A stretch of DNA of 64,000 nucleotides from [Scytonema hofmanni] UTEX 2349 (GTDB lineage Bacteria; Cyanobacteriota; Cyanobacteriia; Cyanobacteriales; Nostocaceae): contig NZ_KK073768.1 of NCBI RefSeq assembly GCF_000582685.1, positions 1,579,370 through 1,643,369 on the forward strand, in the 5' to 3' direction. The position numbers and the translations under genes were made by a program. Position 1 is the stretch's first letter. Every line of letters starts with the position of its first letter. The notes beneath the pieces are model-generated. The model saw nothing but the letters and a program-made list of their open reading frames with translations, was not told the origin of the DNA and did not search any database. Shown here one piece after another: positions 1 to 7,682 of this stretch.

Positions 1-1
1 A

Positions 2-760
2 TTGCTGGATAAAGAAATTTCCCAGCCAAAAGATTATTTGCAACAACTCAGTCAACACTCTCGTTTGGCAGCTTTACCATTAGTTACCTGCGATGTCGCA
101 ACGACATTAGAAGCTTCACAAGTGGATGGACTTTCTGTATTTCCTTGCTTGTCGTCATTTACCAACGGTAACAATAGTCAAACAGGGAAAACAGACGCTT
201 TACTGTCAGTGCTGCAAATTGCTTCTGGGATGTGCTGTCCACCCAGCTTGTTAGTAGTTGATTTGACCATGTTGCCCGATCTGCCACAGTTAACGCGCAA
301 GCAGATTAGCCATTATGGATCGTCCAATAATTCCGCACTCAACAATTTAACAGCCGAGCGTGGTTCGGAGTGGTTTCAAGCTTTAATTCAGTATCTACAA
401 ACAGCAGGTTTCAAAGCCGCAATGGGTCGCTCTTGGGCAGAAATGTTACAACAAATTCGCCACCATAGCGTTGATTTATTGTTGATTTGTTTAGGTGAAT
501 CTTCTAATGAAAAAGAAGCGCGAGCCGCACTGAAAACATTAGGACAATTGCCTTTTGATTTGCCACCGATTTTAGTACTTGACCAGCGATTAAATCCGGA
601 AGAGGTTAGTTCAGCGCATAATAAAAACCAGAAAAAAACTCAGGATAAATTGGAGTCAATAGAAACGGTTGTGGATGCGATCGCTACTCAGATTTTGCCC
701 CGCTCAATCTCGATGGAAGATTTGTTAAACCAGATTAATCAAGCTTTGAAAAGTGGTTAG
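2..760 (+). CDS. C-terminal part of a receiver-like signalling protein (partial)
   Basis: The reading frame is open to the left edge of the window, so the true start is outside it. The visible 252 residues look like the end of a multidomain sensor or hybrid regulator. The stretch around residues 125-250 has the alternating hydrophobic strand/helix pattern of a response-regulator receiver domain (VDLLLICLGESSNEKEAR, then PPILVLDQ) and ends with MEDLLNQINQAL, like the last helix of receiver domains. I see no clear phosphoacceptor Asp-Lys arrangement, so it may be a degenerate pseudo-receiver. A STRR-like GGGCATT run follows the stop. The next gene is convergent. Full function cannot be given without the upstream part. 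Confidence 0.5.
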   Translation: MLDKEISQPKDYLQQLSQHSRLAALPLVTCDVATTLEASQVDGLSVFPCLSSFTNGNNSQTGKTDALLSVLQIASGMCCPPSLLVVDLTMLPDLPQLTRKQISHYGSSNNSALNNLTAERGSEWFQALIQYLQTAGFKAAMGRSWAEMLQQIRHHSVDLLLICLGESSNEKEARAALKTLGQLPFDLPPILVLDQRLNPEEVSSAHNKNQKKTQDKLESIETVVDAIATQILPRSISMEDLLNQINQALKSG

Positions 761-855
761 TGGGCATTGGGCATTGGGCAAGTGAAATTCACAAAATTTC
801 TTTTTATTCCCCTTTTCCCTTTCCCCTTTCCCCCTCTTTAAATTCCCACTATCCA
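761..855. repeat. STRR and purine/pyrimidine-rich spacer
   Basis: Between the convergent stop codons lies a short GGGCATT-type heptamer run followed by a C/T-rich stretch (CCCTTTTCCC repeats) of the kind seen after several genes here. No gene is visible. Confidence 0.6.
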
Positions 856-2769
856 CTAATTCTTCAAACCCACTCTAATCAATTGATAAGCACCACTGGT
901 ACCTAAATTTTCGTAATCGGCTGGTTGCAAACCCATTTGTATCAACTTTTTCGGCTGAGAGAGAACCAGCACTGAGTCCGGTTGTGCTTTATTGGCTGCT
1001 TGTTTTTGGATATGCTTTTGAGCTTGTTCAGTAAATTTGAAGAAAGTTACATTTTGTTGAGTGTAAAATACCACAGTTGGTTTTTTAAACCCAACCATGA
1101 TTAATTCTTCATTTGGTTGTTTTGCTTGGACTGCGATCGCTGATAATTCTCTTAAGGGCAACTGACGCTCATGATCTACCAAAAATAAAGCAGGCGTCAG
1201 CACAACAATTAAAAATGCCGTAAATCCCAGTAAATTTACAACGATAATCGGTAGCCAAACGCGACGCAATAATAAAACCGCAATAATTACCGCAGAAAGT
1301 AGCCAAATTACACCCCCCAACATCGGTAAATTTAACTGTTGAAGTTGTTGGGGAAAGTTAGGTGCAGCTGGATCTTTACCTAATAATTGGGGTAAGTGAA
1401 ATAATGCTACTCCTACCGCCGATAAAAACGCTACATTTACCCAGCCACTCCAGAGGGGGAGAGGGGAAGCAGGGGGAGCAGGGGGAGCAGGGGAAGCAGA
1501 AGAAATTACCCCTTGTCCCCCCACTCCCACAATCCCCTTATCTAAGAAAAAGTCGCTCCAGAAGAGCGTCACTAAAATTGCCGCTGCTGGCATTAAAGGT
1601 AAAACATAACTGGGGAGTTTGGTGACAGCAACGGTGAAAAAGCCAAAGATAACAATAAACCAGACAAAAGCAAATAAACCAAGTTGTTGAGAGCGTTCTT
1701 GAGAGCGCCAATATTTTATTTGCCAAAACTTCAGCCTTGCGATCGCAACCGGCAAGTAAATTGAGTATGGCGCAAAGCCTAGCAGCACTACTACAAAGTA
1801 AAAATACCAGGGCGCTCTGTGACCATTAACGACTTCTGTAAAGCGTTCTAGGTTGTGATAGCCAAAAAACGAGTTAATATAATTCCAACCATTGCGCCAA
1901 ATTACCAACACATACCAGGGTACTGATAAACCAAAGACAATCAGCATCCCCATCAAAAGGCGCATTTCTCGCAACACTTCTGGCAACGAACCTACGTAAA
2001 GCAAAAACGCTGCGATAATCAGCCCCGGTAAGACAATTCCCACCGGTCCTTTAGTCAAAATCGCCCCAGCAATTAGCACATAAAAAGCTAAATACCACTT
2101 ATTCGGCAATAGCGATTGGCGATTAGCTATTAAGGATTGGGAAGAATTCACTTCTGTATCTCTTCCCCATTGCCCATTGCCCATTGCCCATTGCCCATTG
2201 CCCATTCCCTCCTTTGCGTAGCCGAGAAAAAAGCATAACAAAGCTGTTGCTACGCATCCAGTTAGCAGCATATCTGAGACACCTGTTCTTCCCCAGACAA
2301 TCATTTCTGGAGTCAGTGCCATGATAACGGCTCCTAAAGCAGCTGTTAACCAGCGTCGAGTCGGGCGAGAAATATGCTCTAACTCGTCAAGTCTAGCCAG
2401 ATACATGAGCAAAGTGTAATACGACAGACTAATCACAGCAAGGGCAGCGATCGCACTTGGCAGACGCACGGCAAATTCATTCACCCCAATAATTGCATAG
2501 GCGATCGCTTGACACCAATAAATCAAAGCAGGCTTATCAAAACGAGTTTCACCATTGAAAAACGGCGTGATCCAATCACCCGTAACGAACATTTGGCGGG
2601 AAGCTTCGGCAAACAACGGCTCAGTCTCATCAATCAAGCCAATACTGCCCAAATTCCACCCATAACCCACCCAAACAATCAAAATCAACCACAAAATCGA
2701 TAGAGTCACAGCCAGAACTGGACGCTTTCCTAAATTGTTGAACCATCGGTCAACTGCGCGATTAGTCAT
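856..2769 (-). CDS. GT39/PMT-family membrane glycosyltransferase (ArnT-like)
   Basis: A 637-residue polytopic protein with about 11-12 hydrophobic segments. The N-terminal loop has DETEPLFAEASRQM and DWITPFFNGETRFDKPALIYW, the acidic motif region typical of dolichyl- or undecaprenyl-phosphate-sugar-dependent GT39 enzymes such as ArnT. It probably transfers a sugar from a lipid carrier on the periplasmic side of the plasma membrane; the acceptor is unknown. Two low-complexity insertions are in frame: residues about 187-221 (WAMGNGQW units encoded by a GCCCATT array) and about 423-441 (PAPPAPPASP encoded by a GGGGAGCA-type repeat), both in loops between membrane segments. The ATG start gives a normal positive N-terminus followed by a first membrane helix. 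The protein is somewhat longer than usual because of these inserts. Confidence 0.85.
   Translation of the reverse strand: MTNRAVDRWFNNLGKRPVLAVTLSILWLILIVWVGYGWNLGSIGLIDETEPLFAEASRQMFVTGDWITPFFNGETRFDKPALIYWCQAIAYAIIGVNEFAVRLPSAIAALAVISLSYYTLLMYLARLDELEHISRPTRRWLTAALGAVIMALTPEMIVWGRTGVSDMLLTGCVATALLCFFLGYAKEGMGNGQWAMGNGQWGRDTEVNSSQSLIANRQSLLPNKWYLAFYVLIAGAILTKGPVGIVLPGLIIAAFLLYVGSLPEVLREMRLLMGMLIVFGLSVPWYVLVIWRNGWNYINSFFGYHNLERFTEVVNGHRAPWYFYFVVVLLGFAPYSIYLPVAIARLKFWQIKYWRSQERSQQLGLFAFVWFIVIFGFFTVAVTKLPSYVLPLMPAAAILVTLFWSDFFLDKGIVGVGGQGVISSASPAPPAPPASPLPLWSGWVNVAFLSAVGVALFHLPQLLGKDPAAPNFPQQLQQLNLPMLGGVIWLLSAVIIAVLLLRRVWLPIIVVNLLGFTAFLIVVLTPALFLVDHERQLPLRELSAIAVQAKQPNEELIMVGFKKPTVVFYTQQNVTFFKFTEQAQKHIQKQAANKAQPDSVLVLSQPKKLIQMGLQPADYENLGTSGAYQLIRVGLKN
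2165..2208. repeat. STRR heptamer array inside the GT39 gene
   Basis: About six tandem GCCCATT units lie within the coding region, read on the minus strand as MGNGQWAMGNGQW. The same heptamer occurs in spacers elsewhere in the window. Confidence 0.85.
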
Positions 2770-3178
2770 TGGTCATCAGTCATTAGTCATTAATTACTAG
2801 TTCGCGATCGCGGATTATAACAATCAATAGTTACTAGTCAGCGACAACTAGTCAATAGTCGTTGAAAACTTAAGTTTTGTTCTTTCTAATTAGGCATGAT
2901 CGCAATGGGCAATAGGAATTAAACAAATTCTTTGAAAGTAATGCCCGTTATAATACGATTCTTTCCATGCCCAATGCCCAATTCATCTAATCCTCCAGGA
3001 GACTCCCACCAAATCTGTACTCAGATTGGTGGTGAGACGCCAGTCGCTACAAGTCGGCAGAGCCGCCCAACGCGCTGGCTCAGGAATGGAGGGGGAATTA
3101 CGAAACGTTCCTTGAATGCCTTTGAGCGAATGCGAAAACAATGAGAGGAACAGTTGAGTAATTCCCAATTTCTTGGGC
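2770..3178. other. Repeat-rich spacer between GT39 and iscB copy 1
   Basis: Contains TCATTAGTCAT-type short repeats (2770-2800), a short CCCAATG run (2969-2985), an imperfect hairpin at 3007-3033 (CCACCAAATCTG with CAGATTGGTGG) and a palindromic element at about 3038-3083 that recurs in opposite orientation near 21022. The hairpin lies about 150 bp beyond the iscB stop codon and could mark the right end of the element, but no transposase gene is present. No convincing gene is seen. Confidence 0.5.
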
Positions 3179-4459
3179 TTACGTTGCATACGAATAACCA
3201 TCCTTTGCATGAATACGTTTACAAAATTTGTGAGATATTCCTTGAATCAATCCGTTTTTAGTTGAAATATTGAAACTACCAGATGAACGAATCGCCACTT
3301 TTCCAACATAATTACCAATCTTTTTACCAGTAGTAACAATTGCTTTAACAATGTCTCCAGTTTGAAAACCAAAATGTATTTTTTCTCTAGGTACGTGCCG
3401 ATTTGGAATACCGAACTTATCGGTTCTACATGATTGTCTAGACCCGTGACCGTTAGCTGTGATTAACAATGGTTTAATACCTTTAATGTTGAGAATTGGA
3501 GTGGATTTCCCAACACAAGCCGCATCTAGCCAGTGAGTTTTTTGGAGCATTTGTTGACTACGATTAAACTTGGTTAAACCGCCTGAACCAGTTTCTACTT
3601 GTAATCCAGTTGATTCTAACTCTCTAAACAAAGCCCAGCGTGTTGTATTAACGGCTGCCGCATCTGCCAACGGTCTTTTTGCTTGCTTCAAGATTTTTTC
3701 TAATTTACTTGGGTCTTTTTTTAAGAAGTCTTTGATATCTTTAGTCCCCTTTTTGACGTTACATTTTTCGCAACTTAGAGTGAGGTTTGTGATTGAATTA
3801 GACCCTCCCCTGGCTCTCGCATGAATATGTTCAACTTGAAAAGGAACATCTTTAATCCCGCAGTAAGCGCATTCCCTATTCCACTTTTCAAGCAAGTACT
3901 CACGAGCCTCATAACCTTGGAGAGTCCCCTGTTGATATTCGCTTCCTTGAATGTCTGAATTCCTCATTAACTGCATATCAAAGCGCACTAACTCTTGACT
4001 AATAGCCGTAATTGGTGCAAATCGACGTAACTTATTAATCCAGGTTTTTATATTGTCAACACGACTTTGCAAGCTTGGTGCTAACAAGCCAGGACGGGTT
4101 CTATTTAAAAATCTTGGTTTGCGATATCTAGTTTTCCTAGCGCGTCTACCACGCCTTAATTGCCTTCTAGATGTCAAAGCATCTCTAATCGCAAAACCTC
4201 TGTGCTTTAATTCAGCAGCAAATACAACCTTTCCACTTGCATCGTTAACTAATGCGATGCCCGTAAATTTAGCACCAGGGTCGATTTTTAATCGCAGTGA
4301 CTGAACTTCAGGGTTAGGACATAATTTTTTGAGAATAATTGTGAATGGAAATTGACGGTAAACTGCTGCTTTTTTGTTTCGTAATAACTGCCTCGCCTGT
4401 GCTGAGTGTATGGGATCTAACGGTCGTTTGTTTTGGTCGATAACGAATACTTTGGACAT
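3179..4459 (-). CDS. iscB: IscB RNA-guided nuclease, copy 1
   Basis: A 426-residue IscB-type protein, ancestral relative of Cas9. In order: an N-terminal PLMP-like domain (VFVIDQNKRPLDPIHSAQAR, residues 4-23), RuvC-I (KIDPGAKFTGIAL, D60), an arginine-rich bridge helix (RRQLRRGRRARKTRYRKPRF, 98-117), RuvC-II (SQELVRFD, E156), an HNH domain (CAYC at 197-200, VEH at 209-211, CEKC at 230-233), RuvC-III (HWLDAACVG, H309 and D312), then a C-terminal target-interaction domain. All expected catalytic residues are present, so it appears intact. The family nicks or cuts DNA guided by an RNA transcribed from the region just upstream of the gene, and a conserved non-coding block is present there. No tnpA is visible. 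It shares roughly half its residues with copy 2 by eye, so the two are not a recent duplication. Confidence 0.93.
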   Translation of the reverse strand: MSKVFVIDQNKRPLDPIHSAQARQLLRNKKAAVYRQFPFTIILKKLCPNPEVQSLRLKIDPGAKFTGIALVNDASGKVVFAAELKHRGFAIRDALTSRRQLRRGRRARKTRYRKPRFLNRTRPGLLAPSLQSRVDNIKTWINKLRRFAPITAISQELVRFDMQLMRNSDIQGSEYQQGTLQGYEAREYLLEKWNRECAYCGIKDVPFQVEHIHARARGGSNSITNLTLSCEKCNVKKGTKDIKDFLKKDPSKLEKILKQAKRPLADAAAVNTTRWALFRELESTGLQVETGSGGLTKFNRSQQMLQKTHWLDAACVGKSTPILNIKGIKPLLITANGHGSRQSCRTDKFGIPNRHVPREKIHFGFQTGDIVKAIVTTGKKIGNYVGKVAIRSSGSFNISTKNGLIQGISHKFCKRIHAKDGYSYAT

Positions 4460-4690
4460 AAGTCCCTCCTTTCGGGTAAAGTTAGCCTAGACAATGATTT
4501 AAAGGCTTTTACGCTAACAGCACGCGATCTAACCCATTACACCTGTTTAACTGTTAACCTCAGAGCTACAAACTGGCTGCGTATTCGTAGGTGAGATGAC
4601 CCAAAAATCGTAGTGACTCAACACTTAGTCGGGTAAACTCTGGGCTTTCAAAGCCCCCACTGAAACGGTACTCCGTTCAGTGGTGGGTAG
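4460..4690 (-). ncRNA. Putative omega RNA (HEARO-type) of iscB copy 1
   Basis: Non-coding block directly upstream of iscB copy 1 on the same strand. Its 5' end forms a strong hairpin at 4654-4687 (CCACTGAACGG with CCGTTTCAGTGG), followed by the palindrome GGGCTTTGAAAGCCC. Further in are blocks shared with the leader of copy 2: CTACGATTTTTGRGTCAT, CACCWACGAAT, AGTTTGTWGCTCTG, CGCGTG and AAATCATTGTC, in the same order and similar spacing, although the proteins are diverged. Conservation of a non-coding leader in this position is the signature of HEARO/omega RNAs known to pair with IscB. The exact 5' end and guide are not determined; the guide should lie at about 4690-4710. Confidence 0.75.
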
Positions 4691-4691
4691 T

Positions 4692-5279
4692 TTACTGACT
4701 TAGAATTAATTGCCATTCTTTGCCTTGAGCATTCCAAACAGGTATGGGAGTTTCGCCGACAACATAGGGTCCCCAGTAACGACGAGAACCATCTTGGGCA
4801 AAAGCGACTAAAATATCTCCCTTCTCTAGCTTGAAGTTACCCTGAGGCAAAGAAAGAATTAGTCCCTTCTCATTACCTTCTCTAGGGGCAAAATCCCAAT
4901 GCGCTGGCACATCGAAAGAGTTAGTTTGATCGGGAGCAGTTTTTACAGGCGATCGCTGAAGCATTGCTAGTCGCACAGGCTGATCTGTTTGATTGCTCAT
5001 TCGCAAACTGCCTTGATCCCCCGTTTTAGGAGCCGAGTTATCATTACTATATGTTAAGACGGAATTACCAGTCTCTTTACTGGTGTATTCTGCCTTGTTC
5101 TCAAAAACAGGTGCAGAATCTGTTATCTGCTTTTCAGGCTTTTTTGTAGGCGGAAGAAAAGACTTTTCTGGCTTTTCCGACTCGAAAGACACACTTATTT
5201 GAAAGTATGCCATCAGCAGTCCAAGCAGCCCCAAAGCACAAGCTACGACAGTAGCGTTACGATACACTGACGACTTCAT
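4692..5279 (-). CDS. Membrane-anchored hypothetical protein
   Basis: A 195-residue protein with one N-terminal hydrophobic segment (about residues 8-28, VVACALGLLGLLMAYFQI) and then a polar, Lys/Glu-rich linker (residues 32-65). The C-terminal half (about 100-195) is more folded in character, with HWDFAPREGNEKGLILSLPQ and RRYWGPYVVGETPIPVWN. It is likely an inner-membrane-anchored periplasmic protein of unknown function. I do not recognise a family. Its stop codon (4692-4694) lies only a few bases from the first hairpin of the putative omega RNA of iscB copy 1, so transcription through this gene could also produce that RNA. Confidence 0.7.
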   Translation of the reverse strand: MKSSVYRNATVVACALGLLGLLMAYFQISVSFESEKPEKSFLPPTKKPEKQITDSAPVFENKAEYTSKETGNSVLTYSNDNSAPKTGDQGSLRMSNQTDQPVRLAMLQRSPVKTAPDQTNSFDVPAHWDFAPREGNEKGLILSLPQGNFKLEKGDILVAFAQDGSRRYWGPYVVGETPIPVWNAQGKEWQLILSQ

Positions 5280-5433
5280 ATTGATAATTATTAGAAATAA
5301 GTATTTTCTTTAGGCTTGCCCAAATAGTAGCCTATTATCCAAAAAGCAACTCAAAAAAATTGCCTTTTATGGGTGAGAAACTGTAGCTTGATTTCTGTAC
5401 ATATCTCTACACATCTGGTCATTTTGTCGAGGT
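5280..5433. other. Short spacer after iscB copy 2
   Basis: About 150 bp AT-rich spacer between the iscB copy 2 stop and the start of the hypothetical gene. It must hold the promoter of that gene, unless it is read through from iscB copy 2. No repeat or gene is evident. Confidence 0.4.
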
Positions 5434-6705
5434 CTAGGCGTAGTCATAACCATCCCTCCTGTGAACAGGTGTTAAATATTCCAATTTGACAGACCTCCGT
5501 TTTTTGTCAATAACAAACTCACCGTAACCACGCGACATTGGGCAGACTCGTGCTGTAAAAGTTCCAGCGTATTTACCTTTTGGGACATCTGCGCGAACAA
5601 TGTCACCAGTACAAAACCCTAGAATTGGACGAAGTGGACGATGTTTTTGTGGATAACCAAATTTATCCGTTTGGCAGCGTTGTCTGCCACCAAAACCTGT
5701 TGCCTTAATCTTCAAAATCTTTGTCGTAACAAGTTTGATGGTTTCGACTACACCAATACAAGCCGCATCAATCCAGTGAGCTTTCGGTAGCTCAAACCGA
5801 ACCCGATTGAACTTAGTTTGTCCTCCAGTCCCAGTACTAACAGGCAATCCAATCTGTTTAAGAGTATTGAACAGCGACCACCTAGTAGAGTTGACCGATG
5901 CTGCATCTTTGAGTGGTGTTTTAGCTTGTCGCAATACTCGATTTAAGACATCTGGCTTACCTTTGAGGAAGTCTTTGATATCTTTGTCTGTTTTGCGCTG
6001 ATTACACTTGTGGCAAGCTAAACAGAGATTTGATATCCGGTCAGAGCCACCTTTCGACCTTGCCTGGATATGCTCAATTTCCAAAGGAGCGTCTTTGACA
6101 CCGCAGTAAGCACACTGGCGATTCCACTTTTCTAATAGATACTCACGGCATTCGTAACCTTTTAAAGTTCCTTGCTGGTACTCAATTCCTGAAATCTCAG
6201 GATTTTGAATTGCCTGAGTATCGAACTTAACTAGCTCCTGAACAATTCCTCCAATTGGGGCAAACCTCTGGAGGCGTTTTACCCAGGTTTCAGTTGTTAA
6301 AACACGATGTCGCAGTGAGGGAGCCAACCAACCATTGGGACGTTTGCGATTAAGAAATCGAGATTGCCGATAACGAGTATTCCGATTTCTTCGTCCTCTA
6401 CGCACCGCTTGACGATGCTGTAGCGCGTCCTTGATTTGCTGACCACGATGTTGTAACTCCATTCCCCAAATGACATCGCCTTGATTTGTAACTAGTGCAA
6501 TGCCAGTAAACTTTGAGCCTGGGTCGATTTTGAGCGCAAGTGGATACACATTTGGATTTTCAATGACTCGCTTCAGTATCAGAGTGAACGGATAGCGACG
6601 AAACACGGCAGCTTTACCAGAGTCCAGAAGCTTTCTAGCTTGTGCCGGATGCACTGGATTGAGAGGAGCTTTATTTTGGTCAATCAGAAAAACGTAATTT
6701 GACAT
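5434..6705 (-). CDS. iscB: IscB RNA-guided nuclease, copy 2
   Basis: A 423-residue IscB protein with the same domain order as copy 1: PLMP-like N-terminus (VFLIDQNKAPLNPVHPAQAR), RuvC-I (KIDPGSKFTGIAL, D61), bridge helix (RRGRRNRNTRYRQSRF), RuvC-II (VQELVKFD, E157), HNH (CAYC 198-201, IEH 210-212, CHKC 231-234), RuvC-III (HWIDAACIGV, H310 and D313) and a C-terminal domain with RQRCQTDKFGYP and LGFCTGDIVRADVP. All catalytic positions are kept. Its leader carries the same conserved non-coding blocks as copy 1 but is longer by a small palindromic insertion close to the start codon. No transposase is adjacent. Being near an independent, diverged copy is unusual and suggests two separate arrivals or old divergence. 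Confidence 0.93.
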   Translation of the reverse strand: MSNYVFLIDQNKAPLNPVHPAQARKLLDSGKAAVFRRYPFTLILKRVIENPNVYPLALKIDPGSKFTGIALVTNQGDVIWGMELQHRGQQIKDALQHRQAVRRGRRNRNTRYRQSRFLNRKRPNGWLAPSLRHRVLTTETWVKRLQRFAPIGGIVQELVKFDTQAIQNPEISGIEYQQGTLKGYECREYLLEKWNRQCAYCGVKDAPLEIEHIQARSKGGSDRISNLCLACHKCNQRKTDKDIKDFLKGKPDVLNRVLRQAKTPLKDAASVNSTRWSLFNTLKQIGLPVSTGTGGQTKFNRVRFELPKAHWIDAACIGVVETIKLVTTKILKIKATGFGGRQRCQTDKFGYPQKHRPLRPILGFCTGDIVRADVPKGKYAGTFTARVCPMSRGYGEFVIDKKRRSVKLEYLTPVHRRDGYDYA

Positions 6706-6975
6706 ATTCTGTCAGCCTTATTGCTAAGTAATGTTTGCCTCTCCCAAGGGGAGACGCTTCGCGAACGACAATGATTTAAGAGCTTGCGAGTGACTGCCAC
6801 ACGCGGATTTATAAACCGTTAATCCGTGCCTTAATGACAATCGACAGAGCAACAAACTAGCGTTCATTCGTTGGTGTCATGACTCAAAAATCGTAGACCT
6901 CGAAAGTCTTAGTCTGCACGCTCGGTAGAGATGTGAATAAATGTCTAACTCTGGGTAGGTTTTACCGAGCGGCTA
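6706..6975 (-). ncRNA. Putative omega RNA (HEARO-type) of iscB copy 2
   Basis: Leader of iscB copy 2 on the same strand. A long outer stem pairs GCTCGGTA (6920-6927) with TACCGAGC (6963-6970). Downstream are CTACGATTTTTGAGTCAT, CACCAACGAAT, AGTTTGTTGCTCTG, CGCGTG and AAATCATTGTC, each matching a block in the copy 1 leader. Between the last conserved block and the ATG sits an extra piece (about 6730-6765) containing GACGCTTCGCGAACG, a motif also found in a dispersed repeat at 39690, so the leader has probably been lengthened by a repeat insertion. The 5' end and guide are not determined; the guide should lie near 6975-6995. Confidence 0.72.
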
Positions 6976-7216
6976 CTCTTGAAATTAGCAGATAAAGTGT
7001 ATCAAAAATATCATTTTTAGCAAAACTATACCTGTAGGAAAGTCGTACCAACAAGCTTTTCGTCTTGGCTCAGGATGACAAGATGTATAATTTTTTATTT
7101 ACGTAAAAAATCAAGAGATATTTACAATACTATTTAAACAAACTTCTCCTCAAGCCGATATTCTTAATATAGAAGTATTTCATAATATTTTAACTTTTGC
7201 ATAAAAATCTTAGGAA
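6976..7216. other. AT-rich divergent intergenic region
   Basis: About 240 bp between the iscB copy 2 leader and the Ycf20-like gene. It should contain promoters for both directions; several TATAAT-like hexamers occur in the AT-rich part (for example near 7086), but none stands out enough to call. No gene is visible. Confidence 0.35.
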
Positions 7217-7549
7217 ATGCAAAATACTCGTCTCAATAATTTGTCGAATGCGATCGCTAGCCGCCTAAGGGAATGGTTTTTCAATCCTTGGCGACGACTA
7301 TCGCTGCTATTGATTAGTTTTTTGTTCGGTTTCTTTTTGGGATCGGCAGTTGCTACCACAGCCGGACAAACTGCTGAATGGGATATTGTGGTAGCGGGAA
7401 CTTTAGTTGTAGTGATCGAGGTTAGTAGTAGAATATTCTACCGTAGCAGCATTTTAGCAAGGCGATCGCTCTGGATAGAATCGCTAAACTATTTAAAAGT
7501 TGGTTTCACCTACAGCCTATTTCTCGAAGCCTTCAAGCTGGGATCTTGA
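7217..7549 (+). CDS. Ycf20-like membrane protein (DUF565)
   Basis: A 110-residue protein with two hydrophobic segments (LLLISFLFGFFLGSAVA, about residues 30-47, and WDIVVAGTLVVVIEVSSRIFY, about 56-77). The pattern NPWRRLSLLLISFLFGFF and the length of about 110 residues match the DUF565/Ycf20 family of cyanobacteria and plastids. Plastid-targeted homologues in algae and plants have been linked to photoprotection; the molecular role is not settled. The ATG at 7217 follows a purine-rich AGGAA. The next gene in the same direction begins about 100 bp later after a G/A-rich repeat and a STRR array. Confidence 0.8.
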   Translation: MQNTRLNNLSNAIASRLREWFFNPWRRLSLLLISFLFGFFLGSAVATTAGQTAEWDIVVAGTLVVVIEVSSRIFYRSSILARRSLWIESLNYLKVGFTYSLFLEAFKLGS

Positions 7550-7682
7550 GGAGACAAGGAGGAATTTTATGAGGGGAAAAGGGTAAAGGGTAAAGGAAGA
7601 AAAGTTTTTCCCTTTTCCCGTTCCCCTTTCCCCTTCCTGCTGCCCAATGCCCAATGCCCAATGCCCAATGCCCAATGCCCAA
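7550..7682. repeat. G/A-rich repeat plus CCCAATG STRR array
   Basis: GGGTAAA and CCCTTTTCCC tracts are followed by about seven tandem CCCAATG heptamers (7642-7681). The array runs into the apparent start of the glycerate kinase gene. Confidence 0.8.

Noticed and set aside
2983..3178. IS200/IS605 transposon right end with TnpA near iscB copy 1
   Set aside because: A hairpin is visible at 3007-3033, but no tnpA-like HUH gene exists in the region, so element borders cannot be assigned.
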